From Alphaproteobacteria bacterium (GTDB lineage Bacteria; Pseudomonadota; Alphaproteobacteria; Puniceispirillales; Puniceispirillaceae): a stretch of 52,839 nucleotides of DNA. Every line of letters begins with the position of its first letter. The stretch's first letter is position 1. The translations under genes and the position numbers were made by a program. The notes beneath the pieces were generated by a model, which was given only the letters and a program-made list of their open reading frames with translations, was not told the DNA's origin and searched no databases. This document shows, piece by piece, positions 34,200 to 43,469 of the stretch. The DNA is taken from assembly GCA_012269555.1 (NCBI GenBank), contig JAAXKA010000057.1, forward strand, positions 37,217 to 90,055. Direction: 5' to 3'.

Positions 34200-35645
34200 T
34201 TAATTACGCCAAAAAAGTGGGTTTAGCATCACTAGAATAGTAAACAATTCCAAGCGTCCTAATAACATTCCAAAACACATAGCCCATTTGGCCATATCCG
34301 GAAGAGGATTAAAGCTTCCGTTAGGACCTATTATTTCCCCCAGACCTGGCCCAACATTTGAAATAGCGGTTGCAGCGCCTGAAAATGCAGTAGTGAAATC
34401 AAGCCCTGTGAACGCTAAAAATAAGGAAAGAAAAACAAAGCAAAGTATGTATAGGTAAAAGAAACCCATTACAGCATCCATAACAGATTCTGGAACGGGT
34501 TTATTATTGTAATAAGCAAGCACAACCCCATGAGGTCTGAGGAGTCTTGCAATTTGAACTTTAATTGTGCTTACTAAAACTTGAAGTCGAAACATTTTTA
34601 TCCCACAAGTTGTAGATCCGGCGCAACCACCCATAAACATCATTATCAATAACATCGTCGTGGAGAAACCACCCCATAGAGCAAAGTTTGCTGTCCCATA
34701 ACCTGTTCCAGTAATAACCGAAATTGTATTGAAACTTGCTAAACGAATTGAATGAAGCCAGGTATTACCGGCCCTTCCAAGGTCGATAGTTATTAATAAT
34801 ATCACTAAAATGGTAAGCACAAGGAACCATCGAACCTGAGGATCATTTATTAAGGCATGCCAACCACCTCTGGTTATTGCTAAATAATGAGCGAATGGCA
34901 AGCTACCAGCAATCATTCCGGACATAATTATGACTTCAATTGCAATTGAATCAAAGGCACCTATAGAAGAAGTTTTAGAAGAATAACCCCCTGTAGCTAA
35001 AGTTGTCATAGAATGGATCAACGCATCAAAGCTTGTCATCCCTGCAAGCCATAACATAAAAGCCCACATTAAGGTAAGAGTTGTATATACAGCAAAAATT
35101 CCCCCAGCCAACTGCCTAGCTCTGGGTATGGCATTATCACTAGCCTCGTAGGTTTCTGTTTTAAACAATTGCATGCCTCCAACAGACAGTACGGGTAAAA
35201 TTGCGAGTGCCATTACAATAATGCCTATACCGCCAAGCCATTGAAGTAGAGCTCTCCAGAGAATGATTCCTGGTGACGCTAGCTCAATTGTTTGTAAAAT
35301 AGTAGATCCAGTTGTTGTAATACCTGAAATCGATTCAAAAATGGCATCTGTAAAACTCAGCCTAAGGTCTGAAAAAACAAAAGGTAATGCTCCAAATATA
35401 CCAGACAAAATCCATGCAAAATTTGTCAAAAGAAAAGCTTCTTTTAGCCCTAGATTCAGTTCCTGCTTATTTCTGTTTGTTAGCCAAAGCGAAATACCAA
35501 TAAAACATGAAATAAGAGAAGCAGAGGCAAATCCGAACCAATTTTGAGATCGATATATGATATCGATAAACATTGGTATTAGCATAGTGAATGACAAAAT
35601 TGTAAGAAGTACACCAAGAATTGAAAAAACGGGCGCTATATTCAT
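34200..35645 (-). CDS. trkH: Trk-type potassium uptake protein TrkH
   Basis: A 481-residue inner-membrane K+ transporter with about ten transmembrane segments and four pore repeats. Filter-like sequences are GITTTGSTIL, TLATGGYSS, ISVITGTGYG and ISNVGPGLGEIIG, with the typical MFMGGCAGSTTCGIKMFR block. It needs a TrkA-type regulator, which is not in the window. It converges on the lipoprotein gene with 11 bp between. Confidence 0.95.
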   Translation of the reverse strand: MNIAPVFSILGVLLTILSFTMLIPMFIDIIYRSQNWFGFASASLISCFIGISLWLTNRNKQELNLGLKEAFLLTNFAWILSGIFGALPFVFSDLRLSFTDAIFESISGITTTGSTILQTIELASPGIILWRALLQWLGGIGIIVMALAILPVLSVGGMQLFKTETYEASDNAIPRARQLAGGIFAVYTTLTLMWAFMLWLAGMTSFDALIHSMTTLATGGYSSKTSSIGAFDSIAIEVIIMSGMIAGSLPFAHYLAITRGGWHALINDPQVRWFLVLTILVILLITIDLGRAGNTWLHSIRLASFNTISVITGTGYGTANFALWGGFSTTMLLIMMFMGGCAGSTTCGIKMFRLQVLVSTIKVQIARLLRPHGVVLAYYNNKPVPESVMDAVMGFFYLYILCFVFLSLFLAFTGLDFTTAFSGAATAISNVGPGLGEIIGPNGSFNPLPDMAKWAMCFGMLLGRLELFTILVMLNPLFWRN

Positions 35646-35759
35646 ATCAGCAATAAGCCTCTCTCAATTTAGCTATTCGCAGAATATATCGACATAGTAC
35701 AGAACTATCCATAAATAATGTCATTCTATCACTTTAATAATTCGAATTAACTTGAAAAA

Positions 35760-36380
35760 CTAGTTTCCTAGCTGAATGTGTTTATAGAATCTATCCTTTA
35801 GCAATGGATCTTTTTTAAATTCACCAGTGAACTGAGTTGTTATCATTGATACATTAGGCTTTTTGACACCTCTTGTAGTCATACATTGATGTTGTGCATC
35901 AATTAAAATGGCTACACCTTTTGGTTTAAGTGCACTTTGAATCGCATTCGATATTTGTGAAGTCATGGTTTCTTGAGTTTGTAATCTTTTGGAATATGAA
36001 TCTAGTACCCTTGCTAATTTTGAAATACCGACCACTCTCTTATCTGGTAAGTAAGCAATATGTGCTTTCCCTAATATGGGAACTAAATGATGTTCACAGT
36101 GGCTTTGCACTGCAACATCTCTAAGCATTACCATGTCATCATATCCTTCTACTTCTTCAAAGGTTCGCTCCAGCATCTTTTCTGGGTCTTCTAAATAACC
36201 CGCGAAAAATTCTTCGTATGCTCTTACTACTCTTGCAGGGGTATCTAATAGACCTTCACGCAAGGGATTATCACCAGCCCAACGAAGCAAAACTTCCACC
36301 GCTTTTTCAGCTTCTTCACGAGAGGGTTTATTGAGGCCTATGCTATTTTCAGCTTTTTCGGTGGTATCATATGGTGTCAT
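35760..36380 (-). CDS. folE: GTP cyclohydrolase I
   Basis: A 206-residue enzyme for the first step of folate/pterin synthesis (GTP to dihydroneopterin triphosphate). Zinc ligands are in QSHCEHHLVPILGKAH and the cysteine in QHQCMTTRGVKKP; other motifs are TPARVVRAYEEFF, VVGISKLARVLD and KRLQTQETMTSQI. It complements folB, the FolM-like SDR and folD in the same window. It lies upstream of trkH on the same strand with a 114-bp gap. Confidence 0.97.
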   Translation of the reverse strand: MTPYDTTEKAENSIGLNKPSREEAEKAVEVLLRWAGDNPLREGLLDTPARVVRAYEEFFAGYLEDPEKMLERTFEEVEGYDDMVMLRDVAVQSHCEHHLVPILGKAHIAYLPDKRVVGISKLARVLDSYSKRLQTQETMTSQISNAIQSALKPKGVAILIDAQHQCMTTRGVKKPNVSMITTQFTGEFKKDPLLKDRFYKHIQLGN

Positions 36381-36641
36381 TTTACAGTCCCGTAAGTATT
36401 AAACATGACCATGATACGCAACATAATATGCGAACGATCATCTATTCACTAATTAATCCTGATTCTATCTCACTAGCGAAAAATTAAGTAAAAAAAAACG
36501 CTTAATTTTTACCATTTTGTAAATCTAGTTGCAACTGGATATGTATTTAATCATTCAACTTTGATTTTTCTAAAAAGCACTTCAAATACTTAAAGCTTTT
36601 AAATATTTTTTAATTTAAAGAAAATATTTTAGTGATTAAAT
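36381..36641. other. Non-coding region downstream of the small lipoprotein
   Basis: A/T-rich. It holds an inverted repeat, AAAAATTAAG (36479-36488) and CTTAATTTTT (36501-36510), with a 12-base loop that is mostly A on the plus strand. On the minus strand this could be a weak transcript end for the lipoprotein gene, because the loop becomes a T run, but the form is not a standard terminator. No reading frame worth calling. The folE promoter must lie near its left end. Confidence 0.4.
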
Positions 36642-36755
36642 TTATTCGCTAGTGTTTATTTGCGCCCATTCTGGAACCCAAGCTGGATAAGAGCTACAAG
36701 CTGAAAACGCTAAAATTGTGGAAAATAAAAATGCAGTCAAAATTTTTTTAGACAT
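36642..36755 (-). CDS. Small lipoprotein, 37 residues
   Basis: A short frame with a complete lipoprotein signal: MSKK, then ILTAFLFSTILAF, and a lipobox SAC at residues 18-20. The mature peptide of only 18 residues reads CSSYPAWVPEWAQINTSE, with two tryptophans and two prolines. A Shine-Dalgarno-like GAGAG lies before the ATG. No family is recognised. It stands alone in a 750-bp gap between folE and the DJ-1-like gene. Lipoprotein nature is well supported by the pattern; function is unknown. Confidence 0.65.
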   Translation of the reverse strand: MSKKILTAFLFSTILAFSACSSYPAWVPEWAQINTSE

Positions 36756-37133
36756 AATTCTCTCATTAATTTTGTTATAAATTGTTTTAAAAGCATGTAA
36801 CCTTAGTTTGACTTCTAAAACAAGTAATAAATTTGTTTAATTTTTTGGTTTATGCAGCCATTTTTATTCTGTTGCTAAATAGTTAGGCTTGAAAAAACTT
36901 TCAGAATAGCATATATGGGTACCAAATTTATCCAATTTTTTTTTCTTTAAAAAATCAGCTCTATAATTTTGTTAAGAAAATATAAAGTACTGTAAAATTT
37001 ATATTTTTTAAATGGTTGTATTAATAAATTGGTAAAAAAACTAAACTATCGCATTAATTAAAGCCCTGCCAACCATAGTTTTTTGAAATTAAATTATACA
37101 AATTAATATTAGTAGGAAAAAGGACTAAGAGAA
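36756..37133. other. Non-coding region upstream of the DJ-1-like gene
   Basis: A/T-rich gap between two divergent genes. A possible plus-strand promoter (TTGTTA 36969-36974, 18 bp, TAAAAT 36993-36998) would give a 130-nt leader for the DJ-1-like gene. No tRNA-like cloverleaf, terminator or longer reading frame is seen. The gap is long for such a compact window, and a small RNA cannot be ruled out. Confidence 0.4.
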
Positions 37134-37670
37134 ATGAATAAAATTGATTCAGTTGAAAAAAAAATCGCAATGATGACAGAAAATGGTTTTAACGAGGCTG
37201 AATTTATCACATTACAAAAAGCTATTATGGGAAAAAATGCACATACAAAAATCATCTCATCTCATATTGGGCTTGTTTTTAGTGATCCAAAGACAGGAAA
37301 TGGAATTAGTTATGCCGTGGACCATGCGTTGTCAGAGACATTAGCCATAGATTATGATTGCTTAATAGTTGTTGGTGGTTCTGAACATATTGAGTTTCTT
37401 TGCGAGGAACCACATGCTATTAGATTGATGAGAGCTTTTTTACGAGAATCCATGCCTATACTTGTTGTGAGTGAAGGATCAAAACTATTACATGTTATTG
37501 GTGACACTCGATTTTCAGAACTATCTTGTGAGAATGAGGAATACTTGAATTCAGACTCTGTTTTCTGGAATATTAATGGTAAAGGACTCGATGCAACTTT
37601 TAAAATATTTTTTGAAACAGTTTGTTCTAAGAACTTAGAAAAAAGTGACAATAAAGGAGTCGCAGCATAA
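37134..37670 (+). CDS. DJ-1/PfpI-like (catalase C-terminal-like) protein without catalytic cysteine
   Basis: A 178-residue protein with a class I glutamine-amidotransferase-like fold: KIISSHIGLVFSDPKTG, then YDCLIVVGGSEHIEFL and, at the place of the nucleophile elbow, PILVVSEGSKLLHVIG. The catalytic cysteine of DJ-1/PfpI is replaced (Ser-Glu-Gly), as in the C-terminal domain of large-subunit catalases. It is therefore likely a non-hydrolytic binding or structural protein. No catalase gene is near. The DUF1289 gene follows 25 bp later. Fold call is moderate; function unknown. Confidence 0.6.
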   Translation: MNKIDSVEKKIAMMTENGFNEAEFITLQKAIMGKNAHTKIISSHIGLVFSDPKTGNGISYAVDHALSETLAIDYDCLIVVGGSEHIEFLCEEPHAIRLMRAFLRESMPILVVSEGSKLLHVIGDTRFSELSCENEEYLNSDSVFWNINGKGLDATFKIFFETVCSKNLEKSDNKGVAA

Positions 37671-37695
37671 ATTCTTTTCAGGACAAATCAAAAAT

Positions 37696-37914
37696 ATGGA
37701 AAAACTTTTATCCCCTTGCATAAGTGTTTGCTATATCTCCAATACAACTGGTTTCTGCGAAGGTTGCTTTAGAACAAGAGAAGAAATTAGTCGTTGGCGT
37801 TATATGTCTTTTGAAGAGCAAAAAAGAGTAATAAAAAAACTTCACGAAAGAGGTGAAACAAATACTGGTCGGTCTACACGGCGCCCTCGTTCAGTAAAAA
37901 GGGTCAAAAATTAA
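37696..37914 (+). CDS. DUF1289 domain protein
   Basis: A small basic protein of about 72 residues. It has SPCISVCYIS near the start, GFCEGCFRTREEISRWRYMS and the ending EEQKRVIKKLHERG. The four cysteines (CxxxC and CxxC) are typical of DUF1289 and probably bind a metal. A basic tail (RSTRRPRSVKRVKN) follows. The upstream GTG at 37645 overlaps the previous gene, so I prefer the ATG at 37696. Function is unknown in the family. Confidence 0.85.
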   Translation: MEKLLSPCISVCYISNTTGFCEGCFRTREEISRWRYMSFEEQKRVIKKLHERGETNTGRSTRRPRSVKRVKN

Positions 37915-38247
37915 TTAGGAATTTATTAGAAAATTTTTTTAGGTGGATTTCTTTTTAATGTTATTTTAATACCTTCATGTTTTTCTGGTTTGTACTTTTG
38001 TGAATATCATTTCACAATTTTACTATTATAAAAATTCGTATGTACGTTATTGTATTAATTCATTTTGCTATAAAAATCTTGTTTTCCAGTTTACGAGAAA
38101 ATTTAATATAAGATTTTGTCCTTAAGAAAAATAAAAGGATAAATGTCCTTTTAAGATAATAGCAAAAATTGATGTGCGTTTTTGTTGCAGTTTCATTAAA
38201 TTGATGCATACTGCGCTCGTAATAAAATCAATTTTGGAGTCTATAAT
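37915..38247. other. Non-coding region upstream of aspS
   Basis: A 333-bp A/T-rich gap with no gene. It holds a 7-bp hairpin, AAAAGGA (38133-38139) and TCCTTTT (38146-38152), with a six-base loop. This could be a weak transcript end for the DUF1289 gene, and the aspS promoter lies downstream of it. No RNA gene is recognised. Confidence 0.45.
38185..38212 (+). promoter_or_regulatory. Putative promoter of aspS
   Basis: TTGCAG (38185-38190) and CATACT (38207-38212) are separated by 16 bp. Predicted transcription would start near 38219, about 30 bp before the aspS ATG. A fair match to sigma-70; no other good candidate is nearer. Confidence 0.5.
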
Positions 38248-40038
38248 ATGCATCTTTATCGTACTCATAATTGTGGCGAAATATCAGAAAACGACGAAAA
38301 TAGTGAAGTAAAAATTTCTGGGTGGGTTCATCGCAAACGCGACCATGGTTCTCTTTTATTTGTTGATTTAAGGGACCACTTTGGATTAACCCAATGTGTT
38401 GTTGATTCCTCTGACAAAGTGTTCACACTCGTTGAGTCGCTCCGAAATGAAAGTGTTGTGACAATAACTGGTGTAGTTAAAAAGCGAAGCAAAGAAACCA
38501 TCAATAAAAATCTTAAAACAGGACAGATTGAAGTTTCTATAGAAGATATTACAATACAATCAGAGGCTGACACATTGCCGCTGCAAGTTAATTCTGATGA
38601 AGATGCAGGAGAGGAAACACGCCTTCGGTATAGATATTTAGATCTTCGAAGAACACGCCCGCATAAAAACATTATACTCCGTAGTCAGATAATACAATCC
38701 ATTCGAAATAGAATGGTTGACCAAGGATTTACTGAATTTCAGACTCCAATACTTACAGCCTCTTCTCCGGAGGGCGCTAGGGATTTTTTAGTTCCAGCAA
38801 GGTTACATCCAGGTAAATTTTATGCTCTGCCGCAGGCACCTCAACAATTTAAGCAATTGGTAATGATGTCTGGATTTGATAAATATTTCCAAATTGCCCC
38901 TTGTTTTAGAGACGAAGATAGCAGAGCTGACCGAAGTCCAGGTGAGTTTTATCAGCTAGATCTTGAGATGAGTTTCGTGGAACAGGGCGATGTGTTTGCT
39001 GCTGTTGAACCAGTGATAAAAGGAATTTTTGAACAATTTTCAGGGAAAAAAATTGACCCGATTTTTACCCATATATCTTATGCTGAATCAATATTAAAAT
39101 ATGGAAATGATAAACCCGACTTGAGAATTCCCATTGAGATCTCTGATGTGACAGATATTTTTCGTGGCTCTGATTTTACGATATTCGCCAAAAATATAGA
39201 AAATGGTGCAGTCGTAAGAGCAATACCAGGTCCAAAATGTGGAAGTAGGGCCGTAGCAGATAGAATGAATAGTTGGGCTCAATCAGAAGGAGCTCCAGGC
39301 CTAGGCTACATCATTTATTCAAGTGAGGAAGCTAAAGGACCAGTTGCTAAAGCGTTAGGTCAGGATAAGTCAAACCTCATTAAATCAAAACTTAATCTAA
39401 ATGATGGCGATGCAGTATTTTTTGCTTGTGCATCAGAGAAAGACGCTTCGGCGCTTGCCGGGCGTGCAAGAGTGCGTATTGGAACAGAACAAAATCTCAT
39501 TGATAAATCAATTTTTAAATTTTGTTGGATTGTTGATTTTCCGATGTTTGAAAAAGATGAAATCACTGGTAAAATAGAATTTTCTCACAATCCATTCTCG
39601 ATGCCTCAGGGTGGTATGGAGGCTTTAAATACACAAGACCCACTAGAAATAAAAGCATGGCAATATGATTTGGTTTGTAATGGGATAGAGTTATCAAGCG
39701 GAGCAATTAGAAATCATTTGCCAGAGGTGATGTATCGCGCTTTTGATATCGCAGGTTATGGTCCCCAAGTAGTGGAAGAGAAGTTTCCAGCTATGATTAA
39801 CGCCTTTAAGTTTGGGGCTCCTCCGCACGGAGGTATAGCGCCAGGCATTGATAGAATTGTAATGCTTATTGCAGATGAGCCAAATATTAGGGAAGTTATT
39901 CTTTTTCCAATGAATGGTAAAGCAGAGGACCTAATGATGTCTGCACCATCTCCTGTCGAGGATAAACAGCTAAATGAATTGCACATTAGAAAAGCACGTA
40001 TTCAGTCAAAAAACTGGCAGAAAGACACAAAACAATAA
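38248..40038 (+). CDS. aspS: Aspartyl-tRNA synthetase
   Basis: A 596-residue class II synthetase. The N-terminal OB-fold anticodon domain has [19 protein letters not shown]. The catalytic core has motif 2 [25 protein letters not shown] and motif 3 [12 protein letters not shown]; the bacterial GAD insertion lies in the middle (about residues 300-420). [14 protein letters not shown] is the substrate loop. Whether it is discriminating or also charges tRNA-Asn depends on gatCAB/asnS elsewhere. Length is normal for the bacterial type. Confidence 0.97.
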   Translation: MHLYRTHNCGEISENDENSEVKISGWVHRKRDHGSLLFVDLRDHFGLTQCVVDSSDKVFTLVESLRNESVVTITGVVKKRSKETINKNLKTGQIEVSIEDITIQSEADTLPLQVNSDEDAGEETRLRYRYLDLRRTRPHKNIILRSQIIQSIRNRMVDQGFTEFQTPILTASSPEGARDFLVPARLHPGKFYALPQAPQQFKQLVMMSGFDKYFQIAPCFRDEDSRADRSPGEFYQLDLEMSFVEQGDVFAAVEPVIKGIFEQFSGKKIDPIFTHISYAESILKYGNDKPDLRIPIEISDVTDIFRGSDFTIFAKNIENGAVVRAIPGPKCGSRAVADRMNSWAQSEGAPGLGYIIYSSEEAKGPVAKALGQDKSNLIKSKLNLNDGDAVFFACASEKDASALAGRARVRIGTEQNLIDKSIFKFCWIVDFPMFEKDEITGKIEFSHNPFSMPQGGMEALNTQDPLEIKAWQYDLVCNGIELSSGAIRNHLPEVMYRAFDIAGYGPQVVEEKFPAMINAFKFGAPPHGGIAPGIDRIVMLIADEPNIREVILFPMNGKAEDLMMSAPSPVEDKQLNELHIRKARIQSKNWQKDTKQ

Positions 40039-40071
40039 ATTTAGTTTATAAAAATTTAGATAAAAAGAGTA

Positions 40072-41079
40072 TTATTCACTTACTCGATATAGGCTATGTA
40101 TAACTGATATGGATATGGCGATTAGCAATATTGCACCCGTTTGGTGCATGGCTCCCAAATGAACTGGTGCAGCATTAACGAGTGTTAGAATTCCAAGTAT
40201 GAATTGACCAAAAACAATTATCAACATAAGATTTGCCTGCCTTATTGCAATTTTTGCTTTAATAGCGCTCCTCCATAAAAATACCACTCCGCAAAACGTG
40301 ATGAGGGCAAGCCAACGGTGATGAAATTGCGCCGACGCTGGGTTTTCGAAGGGGTCTAAAAGACCTTTTTCTCCATATTCAACCGGAATAAAACCATCTC
40401 CCATCAAAGGGAAATGGTTATAAAGTAAACCTGCATTCATCCCAGCTACGAATGCTCCTGCAATTATTGTTAAAAATATAAGTGCAAAAATGAGAATCGG
40501 TATTCGGAATTTTATTTTTGAGGTTCCCAAAAATAAAGAGTGAGCTAACCATATTAAGCATGTAAAAATACTTAGAGCTATAAATAGATGAATAGCAAGC
40601 CTATATTGGGAAACAGTTGGTTCTTGTGAAAGTCCAGAGGTGACCATCCACCAACCTACAATACCTTGGAGGCCTCCAATTATACCTAGACCAATTAAAG
40701 GTATTTTATATTTTGATGGAATTGTTTTTTGAAGAAAAAAATAAATGAGTGGTAAAATATAAAATACACCTAAAAGTCGTCCCCATAGACGATGGAAATA
40801 TTCCCAGAAAAAAATCCTCTTAAATTCATCCATACCTATTCCGAAATTTAACTGTGCATATTCAGGACTTTTTTTGTATAAATCAAAAACACGCATCCAT
40901 TCATCGTTATTTAGAGGAGGTATCGTGCCAATTAATGGGCGCCACTCTACCATGGAGAGTCCTGAGCCAGTTAAACGCGTAATTCCGCCAATGACTATCA
41001 TCAATCCAACTAAAATTGCCATAAGGTAGAGCCAACACGCGATTATCTTTTGTTCTTTTGTGATAATGGAATTTGTCAA
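40072..41079 (-). CDS. ctaA: Heme A synthase (COX15/CtaA type 2)
   Basis: A 335-residue inner-membrane protein with about eight transmembrane helices. It oxidises heme O to heme A for aa3-type cytochrome oxidase. Conserved blocks are GGITRLTGSGLSMVEWRPL, EFKRIFFWEYFHRLWGR, LQGIVGWWMVTSGL, FHHRWLALITF and LGAMHQTGAILL, which hold the heme-ligand histidines. It matches the alphaproteobacterial/mitochondrial type 2. It converges on aspS. Confidence 0.95.
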   Translation of the reverse strand: MTNSIITKEQKIIACWLYLMAILVGLMIVIGGITRLTGSGLSMVEWRPLIGTIPPLNNDEWMRVFDLYKKSPEYAQLNFGIGMDEFKRIFFWEYFHRLWGRLLGVFYILPLIYFFLQKTIPSKYKIPLIGLGIIGGLQGIVGWWMVTSGLSQEPTVSQYRLAIHLFIALSIFTCLIWLAHSLFLGTSKIKFRIPILIFALIFLTIIAGAFVAGMNAGLLYNHFPLMGDGFIPVEYGEKGLLDPFENPASAQFHHRWLALITFCGVVFLWRSAIKAKIAIRQANLMLIIVFGQFILGILTLVNAAPVHLGAMHQTGAILLIAISISVIHSLYRVSE

Positions 41080-41232
41080 TATACGAGCAACCTTTCGGAA
41101 TTGATTTTCGCAAAATGTTTATCACATTTTTTTTTATTATTTGAAGTACCTTTTTTAAAGAGCGGTAATATTGAAATATCTTGGAGAAAGTTTTGAAGTT
41201 AATAAAAAAAATTTTTTTTATGCGAAACTATA

Positions 41233-41261
41233 CTTGACATATAAAAGTCAAATTCCCACTT
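41233..41261 (+). promoter_or_regulatory. Putative heat-shock (RpoH-like) promoter of groESL
   Basis: CTTGACA (41233-41239) and CCCACTT (41255-41261) are 15 bp apart. The CTTGA start of the -35 and the C-rich -10 resemble RpoH promoters more than sigma-70 ones. No CIRCE dyad (TTAGCACTC-N9-GAGTGCTAA) is visible, so HrcA control is not indicated. TTGAC and GTCAA at 41235-41239 and 41247-41251 also form an inverted repeat. The promoter is inferred. Confidence 0.5.
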
Positions 41262-41273
41262 ACGCATCAGAAT

Positions 41274-41300
41274 AAGTACTTCTCCTAAATAGAGGTGCTT
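41274..41300 (+). promoter_or_regulatory. 5' leader hairpin of groESL mRNA
   Basis: AAGTACTTCT (41274-41283) and AGAGGTGCTT (41291-41300) can pair over ten base pairs, two of them G-U, with a seven-base loop. The hairpin begins a few bases after the predicted start of transcription, so it would cap the 5' end of the message. It may protect the mRNA or respond to temperature. Confidence 0.5.
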
Positions 41301-41343
41301 TATTATTTAAAACTTAAAACTTTAATTTTTTGGAGACGTAGGC

Positions 41344-41631
41344 ATGAATTTCCGACCACTTCACGACCGAGTTGTTGTTGAGCGACTTGAATCAGAGGAA
41401 AAAACTGCTGGTGGTATTATCATACCAGACACAGCAAAAGAAAAACCAATGCAAGGTAAGATTGTATCCGTTGGAGCGGGAGCAAGGGATGAACAAGGAA
41501 AGGTGCATCCATTAGACGTAAAAGCAGGCGATACTGTTCTGTTTGGAAAATGGTCTGGTACTGAGGTCAAAATCGAGGGAACAGATTACCTAATAATGAA
41601 AGAATCAGACATTATGGGGATATTAACTTAA
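41344..41631 (+). CDS. groES: Co-chaperonin GroES
   Basis: A 95-residue subunit of the heptameric lid of GroEL. It has [17 protein letters not shown], the mobile loop [32 protein letters not shown] and the C-terminal ESDIMGIL. The Shine-Dalgarno is TGGAGAC. The gene heads groES-groEL, with a 107-bp A/T-rich spacer before groEL. Confidence 0.98.
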   Translation: MNFRPLHDRVVVERLESEEKTAGGIIIPDTAKEKPMQGKIVSVGAGARDEQGKVHPLDVKAGDTVLFGKWSGTEVKIEGTDYLIMKESDIMGILT

Positions 41632-41720
41632 ACGCAATCGCTGATAGATATTCAACAAAACGAAAGTATTCATAAATGGTTATTTTTGTTTAATATTTTA
41701 ATAAAAATTTTAAAAATTAG

Positions 41721-43385
<1,665 letters not shown>

Positions 43386-43423
43386 GAGAAATCCTATAAC
43401 ATTCTCAAAAATTATGTAAAGTT

Positions 43424-43460
43424 AAAGCCAGATAGAAAAATCCTATCTGGCTTTCGTTTT
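43424..43460 (+). terminator. Rho-independent terminator after groEL
   Basis: A perfect 12-bp stem, AAAGCCAGATAG (43424-43435) and CTATCTGGCTTT (43443-43454), has a seven-base loop and is followed by CG and a T-rich run. It ends the groESL transcript and lies just before the stop codon of the convergent helicase gene (43470). Confidence 0.9.
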
Positions 43461-43469
43461 TGTTTTTAG

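Noticed and set aside
41080-41343. CIRCE element for HrcA upstream of groES
   Set aside because: No TTAGCACTC-N9-GAGTGCTAA or close variant is present on either strand.
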